From positions 1,922,001 to 1,986,000 of the forward strand of contig NZ_JIAC01000001.1 of NCBI RefSeq assembly GCF_000687995.1: a stretch of 64,000 nucleotides of DNA. Reading direction: 5' to 3'. This document shows, piece after piece, positions 25,096 to 33,440 of the stretch; positions within the stretch are counted from its first letter, which is position 1, and each line of letters begins with the position of its first letter. Both the position numbers and the translations under genes were made by a program. The DNA comes from Selenomonas ruminantium AC2024. GTDB lineage: Bacteria > Bacillota > Negativicutes > Selenomonadales > Selenomonadaceae. A model generated the notes under the pieces. The model did not search any database. It was not told the DNA's origin and worked only from the letters and a program-made list of their open reading frames with translations.

Positions 25096-25974
25096 TTAGC
25101 GAACTTTATCGGCAGCTGCTGCCAGTTCCTGCAGCTCCTCACCGGTAAATTCATACTTCTCATTGCAGAAATGACAGGAAACTTCCGCCTTGCCATCGGC
25201 AACCAGGCTGTCCAAGTCCTCCTTGCCCAGACTGATGAGCACGTTAAAGAGCATTTCCTTGGAGCAATGGCACTTGAAGGCCAAATCCGTTTCCGACATA
25301 TAGTTGATGTCAAAGCCCTGCAGCATTTCGGCAATGATGTCCTTGGCAGAATACCCCTTCTCCACCATATGCGAAACGGAATTCACCTTCTGCAGATTGG
25401 CTTCGAGCTTCGAGATACATTCTTCCGTAGCATCCGGCAGCGGCTGGATGAAGAAGCCGCCCGCACCAATGCACTTAAACTCCGGATTCACCAGCACGCC
25501 CAGACCGATACTCGACGGCGTCTGCTCGGAGACATAGAGGTACTTCGTCAGGTCATCGGCGATTTCGCCATCGGTGATTTCACAGCTGCCCGTAATCGGA
25601 TTTCTAAGACCCGTAAAGCGGGTCACGGACACGGTACCATTCGTGCCGACACCGCCGCCCACATCAATCTTGCCCTTGTCATTGAGCGGCAGATTCACAT
25701 GGGGATTGCCCACATAACCGCGCACATAACCTTCCGGCGTGGCGTCAGCTGTCACAATGCCCAAAGGGCCGCCGCCGTTAAACTTCACCGTCAGCGCTTC
25801 CTTGTTCTTGAGGTTGGCGGCGAGTAAAAGTGCCCCCGTCATCGTGCGGCCAAGGGCTGCTGCTGCCACCGGATAGCAGTCATGGCGGCGGATCGCCTCA
25901 TTTACTAAATCCGTAGTCACGGCCGCATAAATGCGTACACCATCGGCCGTGGCTTTTACTAAATGGTCTTTCAT
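25096..25974 (-). CDS. hslO: Redox-regulated chaperone Hsp33
   Basis: 292 residues from ATG 25974 (GAGAGGAAAG upstream); the longer open frame to 26106 overlaps the previous gene. The start MKDHLVKATADGVRIYAAVTTD is typical. The zinc/redox switch at the C-terminus is complete: C-H-C at FKCHCSKE and C-H-F-C at SCHFCNEK, about 30 residues apart. Oxidation of these cysteines turns on holdase activity against unfolding proteins. It lies downstream of the phosphodiesterase gene, separated by a terminator (25994-26022). A small hairpin, CTACTAC-CAAA-GTAGTAG (25076-25093), lies just past its stop. Confidence 0.94.
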   Translation of the reverse strand: MKDHLVKATADGVRIYAAVTTDLVNEAIRRHDCYPVAAAALGRTMTGALLLAANLKNKEALTVKFNGGGPLGIVTADATPEGYVRGYVGNPHVNLPLNDKGKIDVGGGVGTNGTVSVTRFTGLRNPITGSCEITDGEIADDLTKYLYVSEQTPSSIGLGVLVNPEFKCIGAGGFFIQPLPDATEECISKLEANLQKVNSVSHMVEKGYSAKDIIAEMLQGFDINYMSETDLAFKCHCSKEMLFNVLISLGKEDLDSLVADGKAEVSCHFCNEKYEFTGEELQELAAAADKVR

Positions 25975-25993
25975 TACATCTTTCCTCTCAAAG

Positions 25994-26022
25994 ATAAAGG
26001 CCCTCCCCTGCGGGAAGGCCTG
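25994..26022 (-). terminator. Terminator of the phosphodiesterase gene
   Basis: AGGCCTTCCCGCAGGGGAGGGCCT on the minus strand folds as AGGCC-TTCCC against GGGA-GGGCCT and is followed by TTTAT. It lies between the phosphodiesterase stop (26027) and hslO. Confidence 0.65.
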
Positions 26023-26026
26023 CTTG

Positions 26027-26587
26027 TCAATCAAACGTATAAGTTGCCAGAACTTCGTCCGTATCAATATCATAAATCGAAATCGTCTTTTTGTCCAGCA
26101 CCGCAAAGGTATTGCGCTTGTCCTCCCGCTTGGAAAGAGCCGCCGAACCTGGATTCAAAAAGACGGTATTGCCCCGCTTTTCGAGCACCGTAGTATGGAT
26201 ATGACCGCTGATAAAGAGGTCGGCCTTTAAGTGTGCCGCCAGTTTATCCTTCTCGTCATCCGTCATCACGGCGTCACCATGGGTCACGATAATGCGCAGT
26301 CCCTCGGCCACCACATAGGCATAAGGTGCTTCAATGGGCAGTTCCAGACAGCTGGCATCCACGGAAGAATCGCAGTTGCCCTTGGCAATGATGACCGGCA
26401 CCGGGCAATTGTTGATTTTTTCCACAAGGCCAGCTGGATTATAATCCGCCTTCATCGGATTGCGCGGCCCATGATAGAGCACATCCCCGGCATGAAGAAT
26501 CATATCCGCATCATGGAACTGCTTGTCAAAAGCTGCCTGCCATGCACCCTCATGGCCATGCGTATCGCTGATAATGCCAATTTTCAT
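26027..26587 (-). CDS. Metallophosphoesterase, YfcE/MJ0936 family
   Basis: 186 residues from ATG 26587 (AGGAGGG upstream). Metal-binding motifs in order: MKIGIISDTHGHEG (D, H), ILHAGDVLYHG (GD), IAKGNCDSS (GNCD), VTHGDA (H) and SGHIHT (GHxH). This is the small bacterial YfcE-type phosphodiesterase, active in vitro on artificial phosphodiesters; the natural substrate is unknown. It lies 33 bases after ribH and probably shares the riboflavin transcript. A tandem 10-bp repeat (GCTAAGTATT twice) spans the ribH stop codon just upstream. Confidence 0.88.
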   Translation of the reverse strand: MKIGIISDTHGHEGAWQAAFDKQFHDADMILHAGDVLYHGPRNPMKADYNPAGLVEKINNCPVPVIIAKGNCDSSVDASCLELPIEAPYAYVVAEGLRIIVTHGDAVMTDDEKDKLAAHLKADLFISGHIHTTVLEKRGNTVFLNPGSAALSKREDKRNTFAVLDKKTISIYDIDTDEVLATYTFD

Positions 26588-26620
26588 TTGCTTTCAGCCC
26601 TCCTAAATACTTAGCAATAC

Positions 26621-27088
26621 TTAGCCGATTTTCTTCAGCAGGTTTGCCATTTCCATAGCAGCCATAGCGGCATCCGTACCCTTGTTGCCAGCCTTCGTGC
26701 CTGCGCGTTCCACAGCCTGCTCGATATTTTCCGTGGTCACCACGCCGAAGATGGTCGGTACCCCCGTCTGCATGCCAACCTGGGCAACACCCTTGGAAAC
26801 TTCGTTGCAGACATAGTCATAATGGGTCGTCGAACCACGGATAACGGCACCCAGCGCGATAACGGCATCATACTTGCCGGATTCGGCCATCTTCTTGGCC
26901 ACCACGGGAATCTCAAATGCGCCCGGAACCCAGGCTACATCAATATCCTCGTCCTTAGCTTCGTGACGATGCAGGGCATCCAGCGCGCCGCCTAAGAGCT
27001 TGCTCGTAATGAATTCGTTAAAGCGGGCTACTACGATACCCACTTTCATATCTTTTGCGGTAATAAAACCTTCAATAACATTAGCCAT
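26621..27088 (-). CDS. ribH: 6,7-Dimethyl-8-ribityllumazine synthase
   Basis: 155 residues from ATG 27088 (GGAGG eight bases upstream; ATG 27094 is too close to the ribosome binding site). Motifs: [52 protein letters not shown] (active-site His) and [24 protein letters not shown]. It joins 5-amino-6-ribitylaminouracil and dihydroxybutanone phosphate. It is the last biosynthetic gene of the rib operon and is 25 bases downstream of ribBA. Confidence 0.96.
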   Translation of the reverse strand: MANVIEGFITAKDMKVGIVVARFNEFITSKLLGGALDALHRHEAKDEDIDVAWVPGAFEIPVVAKKMAESGKYDAVIALGAVIRGSTTHYDYVCNEVSKGVAQVGMQTGVPTIFGVVTTENIEQAVERAGTKAGNKGTDAAMAAMEMANLLKKIG

Positions 27089-27113
27089 TGTCATTTCCTC
27101 CCAAAATCATAAA

Positions 27114-28325
27114 TTATTTTAAGGTGTCATCATTTAAGAGATGGCCCATCTTCGTCTTTTTGATGGTCAGATACTTCTTGTCGAACTTGTTGGCATGAAT
27201 CATCAGCGGCACGCGCTCCGTGATGGTCAGGCCATAACCTTCAAGACCTGCACGCTTAGCCGGATTGTTGGTCATCAGGCGAATGCTCGTAAGGCCCAAA
27301 TCCGCAAGAATCTGTGCGCCGATACCGTAATCGCGCAGGTCGGGGGCAAAGCCCAGCTCCACATTGGCCTCTACCGTATCGCGGCCATTGTCCTGCAGGG
27401 CATAGGCGCGCATTTTGTTGGCCAGGCCAATGCCGCGGCCTTCCTGGCGCATATAGAGCACTACACCTTCGCCGGCTGCTTCAATCTTCTGCAGAGCCGC
27501 CTGCAGCTGGTCGCCGCAGTCACAGCGCAGGGAGCCAAGGGCATCGCCCGTCAGACATTCGGAATGCACACGCACAAGCACATCCTTCTTGCCTTCCACA
27601 TCGCCCTTGACGATAGCCAGATGGCACTTGCCATCGAGCTTGCTTTCGTAGGACTTAATGCGGAAATGGCCGAACTTGCTTGGGAAATCCACATCTGCCA
27701 CCTTCTGTACGAAGGATTCCGTACGCTTGCGGTATTCAATCAGAGCCTTAACCGTAATCATATGGAGATTGTGTTCCTTGGCGAACTCAATGAGCTTCGG
27801 CGTGCGCATCATATGACCGTCATCGTCCATGATTTCGCAACAAAGGCCTGCGGGATAGAAACCGGCCAGACGCGCCAAATCCGTGGTCGTTTCCGTATGA
27901 CCGGCACGGCGCAGTACGCCGCCCTCTACCGAACGCAGCGGGAATACATGGCCCGGACGGCGGAAGCTCGATGCTTTAGCCTTGGGGTCTAAAAGTTTTT
28001 TGATGGTCTGGCAGCGCTCATAAGCGGAAATACCCGTTTCCGTATCAAAAGCGTCAATGGATACAGTGAAAGCCGTCTCATGGTTATCCGTATTGTTAAC
28101 CACCATCTGACCGATATTGAGCTCATCGAGACGCTTGCCGTCAATCGGCGTGCAGATAAGGCCTTTGGCATAGGTAGCCATGAAATTGACATCTTCCGGC
28201 GTAACCGTAGCCGCAGCGACAATCAAATCGCCTTCGTTTTCGCGGTCTTCATCATCGACCACCACAACCATCTTGCCGTTCTTTATATCTTCGATTGCCT
28301 GTTCAACCGTTGCAAAATCTGACAT
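27114..28325 (-). CDS. ribBA: Bifunctional 3,4-dihydroxy-2-butanone 4-phosphate synthase / GTP cyclohydrolase II
   Basis: 403 residues. The N-terminal RibB half (about 1-200) shows [19 protein letters not shown] and [14 protein letters not shown]. The C-terminal RibA half has [20 protein letters not shown] (zinc cysteines) and [20 protein letters not shown]. It supplies both precursors of riboflavin from ribulose 5-phosphate and GTP. Second motif set [14 protein letters not shown] is intact. It lies between ribE (16 bases) and ribH (25 bases) in the FMN-riboswitch operon. Confidence 0.96.
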   Translation of the reverse strand: MSDFATVEQAIEDIKNGKMVVVVDDEDRENEGDLIVAAATVTPEDVNFMATYAKGLICTPIDGKRLDELNIGQMVVNNTDNHETAFTVSIDAFDTETGISAYERCQTIKKLLDPKAKASSFRRPGHVFPLRSVEGGVLRRAGHTETTTDLARLAGFYPAGLCCEIMDDDGHMMRTPKLIEFAKEHNLHMITVKALIEYRKRTESFVQKVADVDFPSKFGHFRIKSYESKLDGKCHLAIVKGDVEGKKDVLVRVHSECLTGDALGSLRCDCGDQLQAALQKIEAAGEGVVLYMRQEGRGIGLANKMRAYALQDNGRDTVEANVELGFAPDLRDYGIGAQILADLGLTSIRLMTNNPAKRAGLEGYGLTITERVPLMIHANKFDKKYLTIKKTKMGHLLNDDTLK

Positions 28326-28341
28326 ATTAAAATCTCCTTAA

Positions 28342-28980
28342 TTAAAATCCATTTTCCCTGAGAAAATCCAGGGTTAACGTGCTCTGGGACTGCTGCGGTT
28401 CACGCTGGCCTTGCAGCATCTTTTCCACATACTTGCCCAGCACATCCGTTTCGATATTGATGGGACTGCCCGTCTTTTTACTGCCGAGATTCGTGACCTC
28501 CCGCGTATGGGGAATCAGGCTGACGGTAAAATCGCTGTCCGTCACCTTGGCCACCGTCAGGCTGATGCCATCCAATGCCACAGAGCCTTTCTCGACGATA
28601 TAGTGTAAAAGCTCCGGCCCCGCGCTGATGGTCATGAGTATCGCATTGCCTTCATCAGCAAATTTGACAATTTCGCCGGTACCGTCAATATGGCCGCTGA
28701 CGATATGACCGCCCAAACGGCTGGCCAGTGTCAACGCCCGTTCCAGATTCACAGGACTGCCCTTTTTGAGTTCGGCCAGTGATGTGCGGCGCACCGTTTC
28801 CGGCATCACATCTGCTGTGAAACCTGACTTGTCAAAATGCGTGACCGTCAGACATACACCGTTGACCGCAATGCTGTCGCCCAAATGCACATCCTCGATT
28901 ACCTTGGCGCAGTTAATGACGAGATTGCCACCGCCGATACGGGCGACCTGCCCCACTTCTTCAATTATGCCTGTAAACAA
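28342..28980 (-). CDS. ribE: Riboflavin synthase, alpha subunit
   Basis: 212 residues. The two duplicated lumazine-binding domains are both visible: MFTGIIEEVGQV with GDSIAVNGVCLTV, and the second copy GGHIVSGHIDGTGEI with GSVALDGISLTV. It dismutates two lumazines to riboflavin. A TGACTTGTCA palindrome (28825-28834) falls in codons for Phe-Asp-Lys-Ser. The gene follows ribD by 4 bases. Confidence 0.96.
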   Translation of the reverse strand: MFTGIIEEVGQVARIGGGNLVINCAKVIEDVHLGDSIAVNGVCLTVTHFDKSGFTADVMPETVRRTSLAELKKGSPVNLERALTLASRLGGHIVSGHIDGTGEIVKFADEGNAILMTISAGPELLHYIVEKGSVALDGISLTVAKVTDSDFTVSLIPHTREVTNLGSKKTGSPINIETDVLGKYVEKMLQGQREPQQSQSTLTLDFLRENGF

Positions 28981-28984
28981 TCCC

Positions 28985-30094
28985 TCACCGCCCTTTTACA
29001 TAACCGGTCAATAAAATATCCTGGCCGATAGTTTCTACCGTGGTGCGTTCAAGCTCTACCGCCTCCGTAAGTTCGGCAAAGCCTTCGCCTTCCACCGGCG
29101 TCAGCGCCTCGCGCCCGCCAATCAGCTTGGGGGCGATAAAGGCATGCACTTTATCCACCAGCCCGGCCTTCAGCAGGGAAAAGTTCACGGTGCCGCCGCC
29201 TTCCACATAGACAGAGGATATTTCCATCGCGCCGAGCTTTTCCATGAGAATTGACAAGTCAACTTTTGACATGTCAGATTTTGACTTGTCAAATGCTTCG
29301 ATAACCTCAGCACCGGCTTCCCGCAGGGCAACAATCCGGTGCACGGGCGCCTGGCCGGATACGGCGATAATCGTCCGCGCCTGGCCATCGGTAATGACCT
29401 TGGCTGTCAGCGGTGTTCTGGCTTGACTGTCCACCACAATCCGCACCGGATTTTTCCCGGCGCCATCCGGCAGTCGGGTCGTAAGACTTGGGTCATCTGC
29501 CAGTACTGTGCCGATTCCCACCAGAATACTGTCGTAGATATCCCGGAATTCATGGCCGCGCCTGCGGGCGGCTTCGCCTGTAATCCACTGGGACTTCCCT
29601 GTGGCTGTGGCAATCTTGCCGTCCAGACTCATGGCGGTTTTCAGCACCACAAAGGGCCGTTTCGTGGTAATCCATTTCAGGAACACCTCGTTGAGCTCGC
29701 GGGCTTCTTCTTCCAGCACGCCGCAGCGCACTTCGATACCCGCCTGCTCCAAAATGGCAATGCCCTTGCCTGCCACCTTGGGATTCGGGTCCTCCATGGC
29801 GATGACACAGCGCTTGATGCCCGCCTTGACCACTGCCTCGGCACAAGGGCCGGTGCGTCCATGATGTGAACAGGGCTCCAAGGTCACATAGAGTGTAGCG
29901 CCACTAGCTAAATCCCCCGCCATATTCAGGGCGTGGATTTCCGCGTGGGGAGTGCCCGCCTTGCGGTGCCAGCCGGCACCGACGATGCGCCCTTCCCGCA
30001 CAATCACGGCCCCGACTAAGGGGTTGGGTGACGTGCGGCCCGTGGCATTGCGGGCGAGATTTAGCGCCACCCGCATAAAATCTTCATCTTGCAA
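28985..30094 (-). CDS. ribD: Bifunctional diaminohydroxyphosphoribosylaminopyrimidine deaminase / reductase
   Basis: 369 residues if started at TTG 30094, which follows GAGGTG and matches the family start (QDEDFMRVALNLA); GTG 30103 is possible. Deaminase zinc motifs: HAEIHAL and PCSHHGRTGPCAEA. The reductase half begins near residue 145 (RPFVVLKTAMSLDGKIAT). Within it three TGACNNGTCA palindromes at exact 15-bp spacing (29252, 29267, 29282) encode a repeated pentapeptide, FDKSK-SDMSK-VDLSI, in a surface-like stretch. First gene of the riboflavin operon, behind an FMN riboswitch. Confidence 0.95.
   Translation of the reverse strand: MQDEDFMRVALNLARNATGRTSPNPLVGAVIVREGRIVGAGWHRKAGTPHAEIHALNMAGDLASGATLYVTLEPCSHHGRTGPCAEAVVKAGIKRCVIAMEDPNPKVAGKGIAILEQAGIEVRCGVLEEEARELNEVFLKWITTKRPFVVLKTAMSLDGKIATATGKSQWITGEAARRRGHEFRDIYDSILVGIGTVLADDPSLTTRLPDGAGKNPVRIVVDSQARTPLTAKVITDGQARTIIAVSGQAPVHRIVALREAGAEVIEAFDKSKSDMSKVDLSILMEKLGAMEISSVYVEGGGTVNFSLLKAGLVDKVHAFIAPKLIGGREALTPVEGEGFAELTEAVELERTTVETIGQDILLTGYVKGR
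29251..29292. repeat. Three TGACNNGTCA palindromes at 15-bp period inside ribD
   Basis: Palindrome centres at 29256.5, 29271.5 and 29286.5, with middle dinucleotides AA, AT and TT. All three sit in the same codon phase (GAC-NNG-TCA, Asp-x-Ser) and add about 15 residues to the reductase domain. Confidence 0.85.
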
Positions 30095-30154
30095 ATTCCT
30101 CACCTCAATTACTAAAAACTAAGGTTTGTGAATGAGACTTAGATGATAAGAAAA

Positions 30155-30328
30155 CCAAAAACCACCGCGAAGATTTCCTTCGCGGTGGCTGTCAATGCAT
30201 GCAAATAACATGCCTTTTCTCATCCCGACTATACGGTCGGCTTCGGAATTTCACCGAATCGTGCCCTAGAAGAAATAAGGGCTTGCGGGCTATACCGCCG
30301 GTGGGGAACTGCCCCCCGCCTCAAAGAC
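30155..30328 (-). promoter_or_regulatory. FMN riboswitch (RFN element) with terminator
   Basis: Aptamer 30212-30328, minus strand. Conserved RFN blocks are all present: CCCCACCGGCGGT, AGCCCGC, GGTGAAATTCCGAAGCCGAC and GGGATGAGA. P1 forms from GTCTTT (30328-30323) and AAAGGC (30217-30212). A strong terminator hairpin (CCACCGCGAAG... against ...CTTCGCGGTGG, then TTTTTGG) lies at 30155-30188, between aptamer and ribD. FMN binding should favour the terminator and shut off ribDEBAH. Confidence 0.95.
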
Positions 30329-30343
30329 AAATCTCTGTCCATT

Positions 30344-30372
30344 ATGATAGCATAAATAGGACAAAAAAGCAA
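30344..30372 (-). promoter_or_regulatory. Candidate promoter of the riboflavin operon
   Basis: Minus strand: TTGCTT (30372-30367), 17-base spacer, TATCAT (30349-30344), ending 15 bases before the FMN aptamer. It lies right after the stop of the upstream phosphatase gene. Confidence 0.5.
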
Positions 30373-30373
30373 A

Positions 30374-31684
30374 TCAAGCTGCCTTCTGTACGGCATTATC
30401 CTGAGGCAATTTGTCATACGCAGCAATAGCCTGCTGGAAACGCTGCTGAACATCCTTCAACAAGTACAGGCCATCGCCATTAGCCTTGAGCCCTTTCAGC
30501 TGCAAGGGGAAAACTTCCGGCGGGGTATCGAGCGTCAGTTCCGTTCTGTCACGCAGCTGTTTCGTATTCTGGTATACGAGGCTCATGGCTGCATATTCCT
30601 TGCCGTCTTTACCGGCAAATTTTTCGATAACGAGCTTGGAACCAATGGGCGTCTTTTTCTCAATGCTGTTGGGCAGGCTGTACTCTTCCACATCCAGTGC
30701 TGCCAGTACGCTGGCGATATTGGAATCGTGGCCGCAGAGGAACGTGAACTTGCGGCCCGGCTGTGCCAGTTCCTTGTTCATTTCCTGGAGCAGCGGATGT
30801 GCCACATTTACAGCTACACTCGGAGCCGTAAATAATACATCCCCATAAACATCCTTTACGCTGGCAACCTGTTCCCACTCCTTCTGGCTGAGTTTATGGC
30901 CAAAGCCAGCCTTGGTGGTGTCAGCTTCTTCATAATACTGCAGGATAAAGGCATCGCTGGCAGCGTTGGCCAGTTTCAAAGAGCCCTTCATGGCCGGTTC
31001 CTTGTTGACTTCGAGCATAATCTGCAAATCATCATTGCGGAATTTGGTGAAGCCATTTTTCTTGGCCATGGGCGAATCTTTCAAGTCCAAAGTCTTTTCC
31101 AACGTGCGGTACTGGCTGCTGAGCTGATCGTTAATGCCCTGCAGTCCCTTGGCCCCGCCCATGGCGCTGATTTCTTTCATGGCCTGGCTGCGGAACGCAT
31201 CGCTGACGAAGGTCAGCTGGGGATTGAACACCGGGTCCATCTTGCTGGGCGCGAACTTATGTTCAATCTTCACGTTAGCTACCGGCAGCATGCCGCTGGA
31301 AAAATACTGTGCCGTCGCAATGGTGCGCTGCATGGAGTTGGCATAGAAACGCATTTCTCCATCTTTGGGCAGATAGTTTTCCGTCATGAGGCCATCCTTT
31401 ACGAGACGCTGGCGGAAATACTGCCCCATCATGGTTTCAAGCTGACCACCCCGCAGGGATAACTCGCTGGGACCGGAGGTCCATTTGAACCACGCATGGG
31501 GTGTCAGATTCCCCAGCGCCGAACCGTTGCCGGACAGCGGCGAGCGGATATTATGGCGGCTGAGTACCACCATTTCTTTTAATTGATAGTTGTCCTGAAA
31601 ATTAGCGGGCCGTTCTGCCTGTACGACACTGGACAAAGTCAGCATGGATAAGCAAATCGCAGCTGCCATCTTCTTTAATTTCAT
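30374..31684 (-). CDS. Exported histidine acid phosphatase (glucose-1-phosphatase / phytase type)
   Basis: 436 residues from ATG 31684 (AGGGGG upstream). Residues 1-23 are a Sec signal (LTLSSVVQA). The phospho-histidine motif is RHNIRSP (about 43-49), the Agp-like variant of RHGxRxP, and the C-terminal acid-catalyst motif is GHDSN (canonical GHDxN). The length suits the AppA/Agp branch of the histidine acid phosphatases. It should release phosphate from sugar phosphates or phytate in the periplasm; which one cannot be told. It has its own promoter (31733-31761). No clear terminator separates it from the riboflavin promoter. Confidence 0.88.
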   Translation of the reverse strand: MKLKKMAAAICLSMLTLSSVVQAERPANFQDNYQLKEMVVLSRHNIRSPLSGNGSALGNLTPHAWFKWTSGPSELSLRGGQLETMMGQYFRQRLVKDGLMTENYLPKDGEMRFYANSMQRTIATAQYFSSGMLPVANVKIEHKFAPSKMDPVFNPQLTFVSDAFRSQAMKEISAMGGAKGLQGINDQLSSQYRTLEKTLDLKDSPMAKKNGFTKFRNDDLQIMLEVNKEPAMKGSLKLANAASDAFILQYYEEADTTKAGFGHKLSQKEWEQVASVKDVYGDVLFTAPSVAVNVAHPLLQEMNKELAQPGRKFTFLCGHDSNIASVLAALDVEEYSLPNSIEKKTPIGSKLVIEKFAGKDGKEYAAMSLVYQNTKQLRDRTELTLDTPPEVFPLQLKGLKANGDGLYLLKDVQQRFQQAIAAYDKLPQDNAVQKAA

Positions 31685-31732
31685 CTTGAATCCCCCTACA
31701 AAAAGTTTTACTTGTTTCATTCGACATCTCTG

Positions 31733-31761
31733 ATTATAGGCTTAACAGTAAGAGGAAACAA
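31733..31761 (-). promoter_or_regulatory. Promoter of the histidine acid phosphatase gene
   Basis: Minus strand: TTGTTT (31761-31756), 17-base spacer, TATAAT (31738-31733), about 50 bases before the ATG at 31684. Confidence 0.7.
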
Positions 31762-31806
31762 TCCTTATTTTGGGCAAATCATCCATGATTTTGAAGTGGC
31801 AGGTAT

Positions 31807-33429
31807 TTATTTCTGCAATGTCTTATTCCAAACAATATCGCATTCAAACATCCGCAGCCAGGGATTTTTTATGGTAAATCCCGGGGCAAGATAATTCTGC
31901 GGCAGATTCTTGGCGGCAAAGTCCTGCATGAGTTCCGTGTTTCGCTGTTCGGCGTAGCCTAATTTATCCTGCAGGCTCAAGTAGTACATGGCATTGCCGA
32001 ATTTTTGAACCAGCTCGCTGCCCACAATGGTACGGACATTGGCCTGATAGGCCCAGTCATCCAAATAGCGGGTGGTGAGCAGCTGCGCCTTCCCCTGCTC
32101 CGTCATTTTAGGTGCCAGCATCCCTGTGCCCAGGGCAAAGCCCGTGGAATTGGTGGCGGTATTCCAGCCGGAATAAGCCTGCAGCTTATAGAGCAGGTTC
32201 TTTTTTCGCAGCTGTTCCATCAGAGCATTATCGGCCCCGTTGGCATACCGGATATCCGCTACACCTACAGGATAGCCCTTGGCCACGTAATCGCTGACGA
32301 GTCTGACAAAGTCTTTGGTACTTTCGTCAGGCTTCAGCTGGGGCTGAAATATACCACCATCCGGGTAGCGGTTATGGGTATCCATGGTTCTGCCCTTTTG
32401 GTCGGTATTTACCAGCAGCACAAAATCTGCCCGGGCCGGATTGGGGACTTTCAGTCCTCCGGCAATGGCAATGGCTGCATCCACGGAGGCGGAAATCTTT
32501 TCGTCGGAGAAGGACGGCACCGTATCGCCACCCTTGCCCTGGTTGTAGTCCACATAAACAAAGGGCATTTCAAAACGCATATCGTTGACTGCCCGGGACA
32601 GGAGCAGCACATTAAATTCATCAATGCCCGGCATGGACAGGAACTTTGTCTTAGGCAGATTGTTTGCCTTGGCGTAGGCCAGGATTTCCCGATTCTCCCG
32701 ATGGGTTTGGCTCAAGGGGGCATTGTCATCCCGCCCCAGAATCAGATAGTCGATAACACCGTTTTGGGTGTAATCCATCAGCCTTTTGGTGGCGGCCAGA
32801 TTTTTGGCCCGCCGCTGTTTCCAGTCCTGCATGTATTCCGCGGGAATGGCATCGCGGAAGGCAGCCAGCTGTTTTTCCTCTGCCTTGGAGAGCCCTTGCG
32901 TCTCCTGCTTGTCCGTCAGGCGGGAAAAATGGAAGAAATCCCAGCCGTACGTTCCGTAATAAGCCGGTTCTTCAATATTGCCTTCGTTGCCCATTATCGG
33001 CGTCCGCATCAGGGAATCGAACACATAGATATGCAGCCGGGGATTGTTTTGGCGCAGCTCGGCAAATTTTTCGACGCGCTGCATGAGGTTTTCCTCCGGC
33101 ACCTCATGCTTGCGGGAGGGAATCAATCCCCCATAGAGCATGGAGTCCGAGGCAATGACGGCAGAATCGGCGGCCGCGGCGTTTTGCTGCAGCCACTGCC
33201 AGAGCTCATCAGGATGCCCCATATTGGTGGCATTGCTCAAGAGCTCCTTGGGTGGCAGCAACATTTCATAACCTGCCTGCCGCAGTACATCCACCGTCTG
33301 ATGGTAAGAAATCGGCCGGTCATCATGGGGAATGAATAAAATCTTTCCTGCGGCCAAACTAACACGATTGGACAAGGCAAACAGCACAGCAAACATCACG
33401 AGAACCATGCCTGGCATTTTTAACTTCAA
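31807..33429 (-). CDS. Exported DUF4127-family protein
   Basis: 540 residues. Residues 1-27 form a Sec signal (hydrophobic core, SLAAGK). The mature start ILFIPHDDRPISYHQTVDVLRQAGYE, followed by ASDSMLYGGLIPSRKH and LILGRDDNAPLSQ, is typical of DUF4127. The family has no proven function. The DDRP, RDDN and other acidic motifs look like a catalytic or metal site (inference). It lies 11 bases after the Tat-exported FAD oxidoreductase gene, so the two probably act together outside the membrane. Confidence 0.8.
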   Translation of the reverse strand: MKLKMPGMVLVMFAVLFALSNRVSLAAGKILFIPHDDRPISYHQTVDVLRQAGYEMLLPPKELLSNATNMGHPDELWQWLQQNAAAADSAVIASDSMLYGGLIPSRKHEVPEENLMQRVEKFAELRQNNPRLHIYVFDSLMRTPIMGNEGNIEEPAYYGTYGWDFFHFSRLTDKQETQGLSKAEEKQLAAFRDAIPAEYMQDWKQRRAKNLAATKRLMDYTQNGVIDYLILGRDDNAPLSQTHRENREILAYAKANNLPKTKFLSMPGIDEFNVLLLSRAVNDMRFEMPFVYVDYNQGKGGDTVPSFSDEKISASVDAAIAIAGGLKVPNPARADFVLLVNTDQKGRTMDTHNRYPDGGIFQPQLKPDESTKDFVRLVSDYVAKGYPVGVADIRYANGADNALMEQLRKKNLLYKLQAYSGWNTATNSTGFALGTGMLAPKMTEQGKAQLLTTRYLDDWAYQANVRTIVGSELVQKFGNAMYYLSLQDKLGYAEQRNTELMQDFAAKNLPQNYLAPGFTIKNPWLRMFECDIVWNKTLQK

Positions 33430-33440
33430 CGTTTTTCCTC

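Noticed and set aside
30104-30211. Second small gene between ribD and the FMN aptamer
   Set aside because: The region is fully used by the riboswitch expression platform and terminator; no ribosome binding site or conserved frame.
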